A stretch of 64,000 bases of DNA from Salminus brasiliensis (Eukaryota; Chordata; Actinopteri; Characiformes; Bryconidae), in assembly GCF_030463535.1 (NCBI RefSeq), contig NC_132878.1:21000925-21064924 (forward strand), read 5' to 3'. The notes beneath the pieces are model-generated. The model had not been told where the DNA came from and ran no database searches. It was given only the letters and a program-made list of their open reading frames with translations. A program made the translations under genes and the position numbers. Positions 36,157 through 47,121 of this stretch are shown here, in pieces (position 1 is the stretch's first letter; each line of letters begins with the position of its first letter).

Positions 36157-39100
36157 ATGCTTCCAGGCTTTACAGCAGGAGAAACACACATTGCAGCGGC
36201 ACCTGGAGGTGCGGGAGCTGGAGGCGGGGCAGAGGGAGGCAGAGCTACAGACTGACATCATGTCGCTACGTGAGCAGCTGGAACAGAAGCACAGTCAGGG
36301 ACGCGATCGGCGCCGCGAAGAGAGCGAGCAGCTATCCCAGCTGTCGGCTCACAACCAGAAACTAGTGGAGCAGCTAGCAGAGGTGACCAGATGACCTGAA
36401 TGTTTTCCAGACAGTTTCCTAAGACCCACCAGCCATGTGTTTGTTCCATCCAAGCTCCCAAAATACCTGGATCAAGCCATTAAAATGATTTCTGTGTTGT
36501 TAAGATTTGTATAGTTACCACTTTGTTGAATAGTTAACCCTTTGTTAACAATGTATAATATTGAGATGCCAGTTTTTAGTTTTTCAACCGTATGACATGC
36601 ACCCTCATAAAAACGGGTTCTTTAAGGACTGTTTAGCAAAGGCAGTGGTTCTGTATAGATCCATGACAACTTAAAGAACCATTTAGATGGTTTCTTTATA
36701 TTTTTGTAGATGGTATTAAACCTTTTTTTATAAATAGCTCTGTATAGCACCAGAAGCGGTTCCACCATTGTTATAAGCCAAAGCCTGTTTGCTTAGTTGT
36801 TTAATAAAATGGACAAAAGTAGGTCACAAAGCTAAAACAGTGGTAATGGAAGTTTTAGTAGTCTTTATGTCCACATTAACAGAGAACAGTATGTAGGGGA
36901 GTTTGTTGCTGAACTATGGCCTTAGGAACACTTTAAGAACCTGATAGAAGTATGCTGGTAGGTAGGTAGATAGATAGATTAAAGCAAAATAGTGGACAAG
37001 AAAAGAGTTGAGCATACAGATTTATTATCTTAAAAAAACAACATTCCACTGTAATGCCTAAAAGCCTGTTATGTTTTTATAACACCTTGCTGTCGCATCA
37101 CTGTAGGTGCAGATCTGGAACGCAGAAATACAGGTTTGGAAAAACCTCTGAAGAATGAGGGTGTAAAGAAAAATGTCTGAAAAGAAGATCTGCAGCAAGT
37201 CATGCTTCCTTCTTATAGTTCTTACTCTCTTTCTCTCTGTCTCTCAGGCAGTCTCTTTGGAGCACACACTGCGTCTTGAGCTGCGCTCTCTGAAAGAGGA
37301 GATGGAGGACACGAGCTTCAGTAGATCTATAAGCTCTGCTCGTCTGGACAGCCTGCAAGCAGAGGTGCATATACTGTATAAATTCCAAATCATAAACACA
37401 GAGTCTGGTTCTGGACTAAAAAAGGGTCTTTACCAAACATCTGTTTTTATTTTTTTGACAAATTTAAATCTGGCAGTAGTTTTTTGTTGTGTCCAAATGT
37501 CAGGATGAATGAACCAATAGAAACACTCAAAAATAGCTGAGTGGCTCAGCAGACACTGTCACTATGGCCCGAGGTTCTCGAGTTTGAATCCCAGGCTGTG
37601 CTGTTTTGCCATCAGCAGCAAGAGCCAGAGAGCGCACAATTGGCCATGTTCTCTGTGGGTGGGTAGATGGTGCTCTCTCTCTCCCCTCATCACTCCTGCT
37701 GTGATGCTGGCCAGCACAGACATCCTTTGGCTGATGTGTCAGACCTGGATATCCAGCGCTTTCCTCTGAGTGTGATGGCTGCCTAATGATGCTACATTAG
37801 CAGCAGTTCAAAAAGAGGTGGTAGCTGTCTTCATGTATTGGAGGGGGTATCTTCGTGTCAGGAGCTTTGCAAGTGATTGGGAGAGTCCTAGTAAGTAAAG
37901 GGGTTAGCTAAATTGGGTAGAAAAGGGGGAGACCTTTTTAAGAAATGCTCTAAAATGGCTTGGAATAGAATCATTCACCTTGACTTCCATTACAAGTTAG
38001 TGTATTCATGTATTTATGTGCTGTGATATCATTTTAATATCCCCAACCCTTAGTGTTAGCATTTGTTTTTTGTTCCTTTTTGTGTTTTGTGTAAGTATAG
38101 AAGCACAACAAACTGTGAAACAGAGAAAACTCTTCCAGTGTTTTCAAAGCTTTTGACTGCTCGCATGTGTTTTGGTGGTGAACAGAATAGAGTACTACAG
38201 GAGCGCTTTTCTAACCTGGACCAGCGGCTGAAGTCAGCCCAGGAGGACAACGAGAGGCTCAGGACAGAGAGAGATGGACTCAGAGAGAGAGTCATTGAAC
38301 TCCAGACAAACCTGAAGGAAAAAGAGACGGAGGTAAAGAAAGTCCCAGGGAAAGAAAATAAGAGAAAGTTGTCTGCCATGCTCTACTTCATTTATCAGGC
38401 TTAATTGTTTACCTAACCACACCACAGCACAGCTATCTTGTCCTCACATCTTACTGACTCATGGCCACATCTTAAAGCAACATTATGTAACATATTTACC
38501 TTAAAATAACCGCTTCAAAATCTTTTTAATTCTCCACTGACCTGTAATGGGAAGAATAGGGTCTCTATCACTGCTACTCCAGGCTTGGCATGCTGCTAAC
38601 TGCACTATTTAACATTGGTGAAGCAGGCACAAGAACGCTTGTGAGAAAGTCCTATAATATTATTACACCGCATCAGACCACTTGCTTCTCTCACTCAGTG
38701 CTGGTTCTGTATTTCATGAATCACTCTTCCTGACTGTAGGGGGAGCCCTGAAGCCGACAATACCCCTTCTCAAATACTGCTGCTTTAATGATCACTATTT
38801 AATGAGGTTGTTCCCATGGCTTACTAAGTTGTTGGTCTAACTTACCCTGAGAAATCAGACTATTTACAGGAATTGACTTCAGCTTCATCTCTTGTTCAGA
38901 CCTTCATAAATTAAGGCCACACATTCACATCCTATCCCACTTATTACTTTGATTAAGAAGAGGTCACAGACAGTGCTCCATAGGGGAGTAAAAGAAAACT
39001 TGGTTGTGTATACATTTGCACTGGGTGTCAGCCTCACTGTCCCTGGCCTTTTCACAGCTGGAGCAGGAGCACAGTGTGGTGTTCCAGCTGCGCACCATGA

Positions 39101-41026
39101 ATCGGAGTCTCCAGCAGAAGGTGGAGGCTCTGGGGGAGGAGGCCAGTCTTGGGGAGACCACGTGCTTCCCCCTGTCCCTCCAAAATGAACTCCAGCAGTC
39201 TCAGGTAGTGCTTTTACAATGGTGTATCTAGCTGTTAGGTTCATAACTGGAGTGGCCGCTCTTCGTGTACTATATTAGAAACGCCTGGCATGAACTTCCA
39301 CTCACTGACTGCTTTCTTATAACCACCTACCTTGTATTTCTGCTCACTGTCCGCTTTCTTACCTTGTATTTCCACTCGCTGGCCACTTTATTAGAAACAC
39401 CTACCTTGTACTTCCACTATCTGTAGCCACCTTGTTAGAAACACCAGCTTTGTACTGCAGAATGACAACTGCTGAATGGTTAACACCATTTATGCATCGG
39501 CAGATGGGCTACAGTCTCTAACTGGACTCTATGAGCTCAGGGTTTCTAATAAAGAGCACAAGAGGTATTCGCTGGTGATTTTAACAGGCTGCGTTGAATT
39601 ATATAAACACACACCTGACTGAGAGAACCCATTTTAGTCGTTTTCTACTTTTCAGTATAATGTTGTATTCACCATGCAGCATATGAAGCCCTACAGTCAT
39701 GGAACATATGCTGTTAAATAAAAAAAATGTAGTTTAATTTCACTGAAAAATGCTATAAAATTAGAAGAAGTATAACCACCTTTTTAGCCTTCAGTTGAAG
39801 GCTATGGAACTTTAAATAAAAAAAAATCAATCTAAGGCTACATGAAAAGTAAAAAAAAACAGATATACAAGGCTGCAAAACTAATTTGTCTTACTTAAGG
39901 GTTTTATATTGTGGTCCAACAGGCCAAAGAAACCATTGTGGCACACTCTGCAATCCTCCAAGAGAAAGAGGAAGAGATTCAGAGGCTGAACAAAAAGGTT
40001 GGTCCACATTTACAATTACATTTACATTAAAACAATGATCAGTTGAATCCTGTCAATTCATCATTTTAGCCTGTCTCTCCTTCCTTTAATAGCTGGAGGT
40101 CAGCCTAGCTGAAATAGAAACACTGAGAGAAGAACTGAAGCCATTCCACAGCTCTCCTGGCAAGCCAACGTATAGGTAACAGAGAATAGTGCTAGTGGGT
40201 GTGGTCTTGCATATGCTGTCGCACAGGTTGAGATTATACCACAGGGTGGGATGAGTTGCCTGAAGGAGTGTTGCCCAATTCTCAGAGTTTTTCTTGTGTT
40301 GCTAACAGTGCCTTGGAGGAGGAGCTCATTTTGGCCCGGCAAGATCGTGACACGCTTAACCAGCAGCTCCTGAACACCATTAAACACAAGGTGGCCCTGT
40401 CTCAGGAAGTAGAGTCGTGGCAGGTTGGTGAACTTTTGGTGTCTTTGGTTCTGTCAGTTGGCATATGGAATAATAAAACCAAGATATGCCATTGCTGGCT
40501 TGCAAAAACTTTCCAGGAGAAGGGGGGTCTGTCTGTCTTTACATGCAAACACAGTGGCAGGAGTCCCGCCTGCTGTTTTGGAGAAGGTCTGACCCAGTTG
40601 TCCATCAATCACTATCTCGCCCTTGTCCAGACCCTTACACTTGCCCATTTGTTGCCTTCGAGAACAGGCTGTCCACTTGACACCTAATAAATATTCCACC
40701 CCTTGACTGCTGCCACTCTAGATGAAGATAATCAGTGTTTTTAACTTTTAATGTTATGGCTAATCAGTGTATGCATGTATTCAAGCTCATGCCCATGCTA
40801 TTGTCTACCTCTTCTCTTCATTTTCTTTCCCTTTCTCCAGGAGGACATGCGTCTAGTGATATGTCAGCAGGTGCAGCTCCAAGAACAAGAGAGGCAAAAA
40901 GAGAAGGAGAAAGACAAAACGCCATCGCCTCTCCAAAGAGGCACTCGGACAAGCAAATCCCTTCGTTTACCAAGAGAGGAGGGGAAGAAGAGTTTCTTCT
41001 CCACTCTCTTTGGGGGAGAAAGCTGA
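33737..41026 (+). CDS. bicdl2: BICD family-like cargo adaptor (BICDL2-type), dynein activator
   Basis: Nine exons: 33737-34000, 36167-36382, 37248-37364, 38186-38332, 39058-39204, 39923-39997, 40093-40175, 40309-40423 and 40841-41026. The phases agree and give 449 residues. Exon 1 has the CC1 box LILAAEVGQALLERNEELE, the AAxxG motif that binds dynein light intermediate chain. Almost all the rest is coiled coil. SARLDSLQAENRVLQERFS matches the BICDL1 region RLESLQAEIKMLSDRKREL. The end VALSQEVESWQEDMRLVICQ matches the conserved C-terminal block. BICDL proteins link Rab6/Rab13-type vesicles or kinesin to dynein-dynactin. It is shorter than human BICDL1 (573) and closer to BICDL2 (508); teleosts have more than one such gene, so the paralogue is uncertain. 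The start could also be the ATG at 33833. A (TG)37 tract abuts exon 2. Confidence 0.86.
34086..34163 (+). CDS. Possible alternative last exon of bicdl2
   Basis: A pyrimidine tract ending 'ttttttccctactag' is followed by 25 in-frame codons (LRRFGLVPSHISPTYLKG...) and TAA. It is in phase with exon 1, whose donor is at 34001. AATAAA follows at 34371. Splicing here would give a 113-residue protein with the CC1 box but no cargo-binding coiled coil. I do not recognise the 25-residue tail. It could instead be a chance acceptor. Confidence 0.45.
   Translation, partial: LRRFGLVPSHISPTYLKGVTSQKQA
34371..34376 (+). other. Poly(A) signal for the alternative bicdl2 3' exon
   Basis: AATAAA about 210 bases after the TAA at 34161-34163. 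Confidence 0.4.
34950..34979. repeat. Poly(T) tract preceded by poly(C)
   Basis: About ten C followed by about thirty T in bicdl2 intron 1. Confidence 0.9.
35872..35951 (-). other. Orphan terminal-exon-like segment, antisense in bicdl2 intron 1
   Basis: On the minus strand a strong acceptor (pyrimidine-rich, ending 'tttctttacag') precedes 25 codons, AVDWSKYMSHFEPLVVQD and then APSFLAV, and TGA. An AATAAA at 35673-35668 follows about 200 bases later. I do not recognise the peptide. The upstream exons were not found. It may be the 3' exon of a nested gene or a remnant. Confidence 0.35.
36081..36154. repeat. (GT)37 microsatellite next to bicdl2 exon 2
   Basis: 74 bases of perfect GT ending twelve bases before the exon-2 acceptor AG. 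Confidence 0.96.
36595..36790. repeat. Dispersed 'ggttctttaa/agaacc' repeat
   Basis: Paired blocks 'gggttctttaaggact' and 'ttaaagaaccatttagatgg'. Related copies are near 3715, 21840, 41345 and 51030. Confidence 0.6.
37536..37930 (+). repeat. SINE-like repeat in bicdl2 intron 3
   Basis: tRNA-like head 'gagtggctcagcagacactg' with 'gagtttgaatcccagg' as B box, then 'gcgcacaattggccatgttc'. Confidence 0.75.
39265..39475. repeat. Short dispersed repeat, tandem
   Basis: Degenerate units built on 'ttagaaacacctaccttgta' and 'tccactcgctggccacttta'. A related unit is at 63890-63930. Confidence 0.65.
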
Positions 41027-41480
41027 GTGACAAGCAAAAACCTTGAAAACCTTGAAAAAAATTTTCATTTTCATACAGTTTGTAAATATTACTGTGGTTC
41101 AAGAGTGTAAATATGATGAACTTGAACAAAATATAATATATATTGGCATGAGATTTGGCATACAGTTCTCCACATTTATTTATTTATTTATCAACCAACC
41201 AGTAAAAGGTTCATTATCAGCAGTGATGACATGTAAATTGTCCTTCAATCTTCTTATGACACGATACACTGTTATTTCAAAGTGAGGTAGCAGTTTCCAA
41301 TCAGTTTCACACTTCTTAGCACCCAGCATAACGTTTTATACATGTGTTTCATTGTCAAAGATTCTTTACCAATGTAAAGGTTCCTCACACTCACACATCT
41401 CTATTACAAACATGATTTTTTTAAGGGTTTAAAAAAAGGTTCTTCTTCTGTGGCCTCGTCCAAAGACCCATTTGATGCAC

Positions 41481-41482
41481 AT

Positions 41483-41517
<35 letters not shown>

Positions 41518-41519
41518 TT
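41481..41519. repeat. (TTTA)n microsatellite
   Basis: Perfect ATTT units next to a SINE-like repeat. Confidence 0.95.
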
Positions 41520-41670
41520 CACTTCCATACATACTTGCTTACATGCCTGAACAGCATCTACCCACCCAGAGAGAGCATGGCCAATTGTGCTCTCCCAGGC
41601 TCTGGCTGCTAATGATCCTGCATGACCTGGGATGCGAAGTTGCGATCCTCAGTCCATAGTGTTAGTGCCT
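41515..41670 (-). repeat. SINE-like repeat, reverse
   Basis: Contains 'agagagcatggccaattgtg', the complement of the block at 37620-37660. Confidence 0.6.
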
Positions 41671-41755
41671 TAATCTGCTGCCTAGAAGCATCTTTATTGC
41701 TAGTTAATTGCACCACATTGTAGAGTTCACATTTCCTTACAAAATTGATCCTGCA

Positions 41756-41761
41756 TTTATT
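41756..41761 (-). other. Poly(A) signal of the ifngr1-like gene
   Basis: AATAAA on the minus strand, about 55 bases after the stop codon. Confidence 0.5.
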
Positions 41762-41815
41762 GTAGTCTGTCACTGTAATAGTTCAATAACACTCTGACCT
41801 TAACTAGACATCCAG

Positions 41816-44800
41816 TTAAAAGGAACGTGGGTCAGGCCTGGGCTCATAATTGCTTTTTAAAGCAAAGTCATCAGCTGGCAGGGAATCTGTGTCTTCTTCA
41901 GAAGATTCTATTGACTCTATACAGTAGGTACAAGAGTCACTTTCTTCATCATCACAGTCTCTATGTGACTCTATATTTTCAAATGAGAGGTGGGGGGTTT
42001 CTTGTCCCCAGCAGTCATGTGTGAGACAGTCCTCCTGTATAAGATGCTGCTCAGGCTCTTCTATGAGTGCAGCTGAGCTATACAAAGTAGGTGGGTGAGG
42101 TGGAATTTCATCCACCTTGTTCAAGTCTTCGAGAGAAAAGGTGTTCTCCAGCTCCTCGTCAGGCTCGCTCCCGATCATGATTCTCGAGCATTGTACTCTC
42201 TCCAAGTAATCCTGCAATGCGTTCACATTCGTCTCCGTATGTATGTACTCCTTAACTGCATGAAAAAGGACGTTCTCTGGTTTCAGCATTGGGGCTGCTT
42301 CGTTTGCTCTTGTGATGATACGCTGTCAGACAGGAAGAAAGGAATTCAGGTTTTTTTTAAGTGACAAATTTATCAGACCACATGTTGATCATTTAGAGTC
42401 CACAGGCTAATATAAAGTACATAAGCTTCATAATGTCGCAGTCATGTAAAAACTTTGTATCTCCATATTTTACCTTTTGACAACGTGAATCTGAAGATAT
42501 TTACATCGTCAATGGACCAAAAAATCTTTTTACATTGACTTCTATTGAAAGAATGTTTTTTTACTTCTGTAAGTCCTGTAAAATTTTTGGCAATACAAAG
42601 TTTTTTGCGTTATAGCAACGATATGCCGATTTGACGGTAAGGAACTACTGATGGAGAGTGCCTCTCACAATCTCATAAATAGTATTTTGAATATGAGCTA
42701 AGCCATTTTCAATCATGGTGAAAGGCTCATTATGTAGTAACGTATGTCCAGATCTGTCATTCAGCAAAAAAATGAAGCCAACACACCAGAGCCTTTGGAA
42801 TGTAGCTGCGCCCGAGGGTCCTCAGCAGGGAACTTTTGGCAGACAGAACAACCCCAACAGGAGCAATCAAAAGTATGAGAACACCCACAGCTATGATGCC
42901 TCCTGGTGAATTGAAACAAAAAAAGGAATTTGTACACTGGTACCCCCTTTTTTCAACCCCAACATCTTTAGTTTCCTGTTATGTGCCATACTAAACCTAG
43001 ATAGTGTAGGTTTATTATAGCTGGTTTATTTAAAAGGTCTCAAACTTTCTTTAAATGGTTGACCATGAATAAACTATATAAATAAGCATATATATAGTTA
43101 GTACCTCCATGGCCTTGACCCAGGAAAATGCATCCAGTTGCATTGAGGTGCAGGAGCTGGGTCATCTCTGTGTGGAAGGCAGAAGCGTTGATGCAGTAGC
43201 TGTAGCCAGACGGCAGGTGGGAAAAATTGGAGTTGCCCATACTTGTGATCTTTCCTAAATGCTTTGAGGATGGGAAATTTTCTAAATCAATAATGGTTTA
43301 AAAGTCTGAAGTTTGCTTTCTGCTTACTTTTGCACTGGAGGCACTGTGGCTAACAAATGTGAAAGCTTTTAGTGCACCAATTAGCATTCCTTGATCCTCA
43401 CACACTTGCTTTAAACTACATAAAAAAGCTTAGTAATCTCAAATATACTGCACTTGAGATTTCTGTCACAGTATAACTGTCTTAGCAGTTGACCTTTTTT
43501 TTATTCAAGGCAACCATCACCACCCTTTGTGATAGGCCTTTAACCCATCCATGCAGTGAACACACACAGTGACCATGAGCACACAAGCCCAGAGTCGTAG
43601 GCAGCCAGGGACAGAAAGCGTGTGAAGGACCCAACAGTGGCAGCTTGCCGAGCTCTAACCACCGAGCCACCACTGGCATTTTCTTTGCCAAATCTTTACT
43701 TTAAAACCATAGGACCATGCCAGTACTGTTCTAATGCATACTGAACTGAGGTAAGAATACTTTATATAAATCATTCTACATGAAATTAGTGAATGTTGTT
43801 TCACCTCGGCTGTATGGTTAGAAGCCACCCGAAAGAGGTCAACATTAAATCGAATAGGGACGTCTTGGTAGACTGATTGGACTTTGTGTCTGAGGTTAAT
43901 CTGGATAGAATGATGGTCAGAGAAGATCTCCATATCTGGCGAACTGAGCTGAGCTGTAAAGCAAGTCATAGAGAAAAATCAACCATTAGGGCTACACAAT
44001 CTAGTGTGTCATACTTGTTTTCAATATCAGCTATAAAGTACGTCACATTAAGAGTTTCATTTAAATTACAATATTAGATTATATTAAATATTAAATTAAA
44101 TTATATATTAAATTATTATATTAGACATCATTTTTTTCATAATTGCCTGATGCCTTCAGCTGACTTTTTTAAATCCCAAAGCTCACACTGTGGGTGTTTA
44201 ATTTTGTGCCATATTTAACAAAATCAACATAACATTAAATATTGTACTGGTGATTTATAATATATTTCAAATCACTATACGTTTATTTGCATGACATTTC
44301 CCAGTGGCCACGTGCCTTGTGCAGCCTTGTTTTACATTACATAGTGTAGGGTTGCTGAAAACATTTATACTAACTGTCTTTATATGGCTGGAATGCGTGC
44401 TGCAGGGGTGTCCAATGTGACCTCTCCTCCTTCCACTCTGCAATGACCCTCACAAAGTAGTCTTTGATAAGCTGGTCAAGAAACAAACGGCACTGCGTAG
44501 TGGTGATATTTGTGCAACCTGCAATCTTATTCCACACTCGCTTCGAGCTACACAAACAATGAGATTAGCATTAGCATGTCAGATGGGATCTTTCAAGCTT
44601 GTGCTCATTCATATGAACATTTATTTGAATGAGTCATTGTAATATTTAGTCAGCAGGTTCACACATATCTAAGACTTTTTTTGTTTGAAAAAAAGAGACA
44701 AGGGGAAGATACCAACCAATTAACCCCTAATAACCCCTCAAACCCTGTAGCTCACATTTCTTTACTTTCGAAAATACATTACTGTCAAAATTAATGTCAA

Positions 44801-47121
44801 TTCCATATACCCTAAATTAGAACCCAGTGAGATTCCTAAAGATGTTGTGGCAAAATCAAAGAACTGTGAGAAACTGCTTATGTTTAATATTTGATTTAAC
44901 TCAGAATGGGTGCAGTCTACATAGTAGAAGAGCCAAAGCCCAGACTAGCCCACCCATATTAAACCCCAGCTCTTATTTGTCCGTCTGTGTGCCTCGGGCA
45001 TGGTGGCCACAAACCAGTGCGCACAGCCACGGCCTGTGGCTCATGGGCCCACTTATAACAAAACTACTATGTCTGTTTAACACACACAGTTAACCATTAT
45101 ACACCCTTGAGCCCTGAGCTCCTTTGAGGCTGACTCCACCTCACAGCCCACCATAGGCTTGCCTAAACCACAACGCCACAACATGCTAAATCATTTCTTC
45201 TCAAACTGATATAATTACAAAGTAATGAATTACACTTAATTATTAATTAATTACACATTTAATTATGCACATCATTTTCCACTTTCATTTACCTGTACTA
45301 TTTAAATAAAATGTTATAATACAATATAATACTGATATAATTACAAAGTAATGAATTACACTTACATTTAATTATGCACATCATTTTTCCATTTGTCAGG
45401 AAAAGGGGGATGAGGGATGATTGCTTGTTCAGACTGGTGCTTGTTCAGTATCTAACTCTAGTTCTAACAGGTATTTAATGAAAGTGTCTAATTTTCTGTT
45501 TACTGATCAAGTGGAAATCTAGCTTTTCAAGTTGCTAAACGAAGCAGAAACAAACTGCCATCTCATACTGCTGCAAGTTCGGTTGCAGAACTGGAACAGG
45601 GTCTAAGAGGAGGACATCTTCCCCTATTTCAGATTGTCAGTGTAGAACAAAAAGTGACTTGACTTACTAATGCTGCACCTCTGTGAACTCAACAGAGTAT
45701 GTAGTTCCAATAGGGTTCCCTGGCCCAGGAAACCAGTAAATGGAGGTCTGGAAGTCCAACAAGCCCACACTCAGGTTGAGTGGGGGATTGAGTTCACCTG
45801 TCACAGCAGACGTTAGGTTGTCAGTGTGAAATAAAAGATGTTAGCATTCATTCAGTTAAATTATTAATGCTCATTCCAACAAACGTTAGTTGTCATGAAG
45901 GCCATAAAGGCTGCCATTGTCAAGATTGATGTTATTTAACCTAAACTGAGTAATAAGGGCCTAACACCTTATTTGCATATCGATACTGTTGTGCAAAAAC
46001 CTTGCATCTTCAAAATGCCAACAAAAAATCTGTATCTTTCATTTACTTTACTGAAGCATTTTTATTGGTCCATTCATCCTAATATTTGTACTCAATATAA
46101 AGAACAACTACCAAATTATATTATGTCTGAAACAGCAAAATAAAAATGCAACCCAGCTAACCAAGAGGGGTTAAGCATGAGCCCTATCTGGGTTGTATAT
46201 TGCACATGGGGCCTTGATGGGGCTAGCAATCTATACAAATAGGGCCCATTTGGGAAGTTTGGCAACCCAGTAACATCACATGTGCAAACCCACTCAGAAC
46301 CCATGACCACCAGGAACCCACTTAGCTGGGAGGGTACTTGTGCAACAGCGATGATGTGTTTTTCATTTGTCATTTGTCTTAAAAAGGCATATTTAGATGT
46401 TATGTAGCATTCTGGACTCTATCCTTCAGTAAACAGTGTTACCGTTAAAGAAAACAAGAGTGGAAAATTCATTTCTATTTCAAATGATAACAATAAGTGT
46501 CAGTTTGTGGTTTCATCTAAAGAAGAAGTGTTTATGATTTTGGAGAAAGTTCCTAAATGATGAGCTGTCTAAATGGCACAAAGTGACACACTGATGAGTC
46601 AGGTAGGTCAACTAGTATGATCAGAACAGTGTACTGGTTTGCATTTTTGTGTTATACAGTCTCATTGCCTTAGGACGTTCCCTGTCTCTGTTTGTTGGCA
46701 CAACAGAGGACGGACTGGCGAGATATGAAGAGAAATATCCCTCTTAACGAGACCAAAAAAGTTGAAACCAAACCATGTAAGATAAGAGACAAGCTGTGAG
46801 GCTATTAAAGATAACAGGTAATAGAGGCCTACAACTACACACTTACCACAGACTGTGTCAAGCTGGTAAATCATCTCAAATGATTTAAAATCATATACTA
46901 ATCTATAAAAAGTATGTAGTATTGCTAAAAACAATAGTAGCAGTGATCTCAAAGCCAGAATTTAGTCAGTACTGTTTTCATTTGCATGAAGGTTTTAAAA
47001 CCCGTAAGTCAGGTAGACGCTGCTGGAGTTGAAATGTCATTTTTTCTTGTCTGTCATTACCTTCTATTGGCATCACATAAATCAGCAGCAGTGTCAAAAC
47101 TGAGACTGGCTGACTCGCCAT
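41816..47121 (-). CDS. ifngr1: Interferon-gamma receptor 1-like class II cytokine receptor
   Basis: Seven minus-strand exons: 47121-47061, 45797-45668, 44547-44375, 43953-43805, 43249-43105, 42902-42787 and 42322-41816. The phases agree and give 426 residues. Exon 1 is a signal peptide (MASQPVSVLTLLLIYVMPIE). The two fibronectin-like domains include PPLNLSVGLLDFQTSIYWFP, GTTYSVEF, GCTNITTTQC and YFVRVIAEW. A membrane helix covers about residues 221-241 (IIAVGVLILLIAPVGVVL). Just inside is SYIPKAL, which lines up with the JAK1 box LPKSL of human IFNGR1. The acidic tail ends with NYEPRPDP, placed like the human STAT1 site YDKPH. IFNGR1 is the ligand-binding chain for interferon gamma. Fish have two IFNGR1 types (crfb13 and crfb17) and I cannot say which this is. 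The exon-5 acceptor has a weak pyrimidine tract, so that boundary is less certain. Confidence 0.85.
43505..43682 (-). repeat. tRNA-derived SINE, reverse, in ifngr1 intron 4
   Basis: 'gagctctaaccaccgagccaccactg' region complements the SINE head. The tail is short. Confidence 0.7.
46140..46330. repeat. Degenerate 'gggcccat' repeat in ifngr1 intron 1
   Basis: Contains 'cacatggggccttgatgggg' and 'aatagggcccatttgggaag'. Resembles 28440-28580. Confidence 0.5.

Noticed and set aside
36081-36365. Cys-Val repeat protein
   Set aside because: Translation of a (GT)37 microsatellite; the same holds near 31291 and 61715.
46662-46952. Hydrophobic frame (RSLLLLFLAILHTF) as the ifngr1 signal peptide exon
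   Set aside because: It begins with TTG and has no ATG. The exon at 47121-47061 has an ATG, a signal peptide and the right splice phase.
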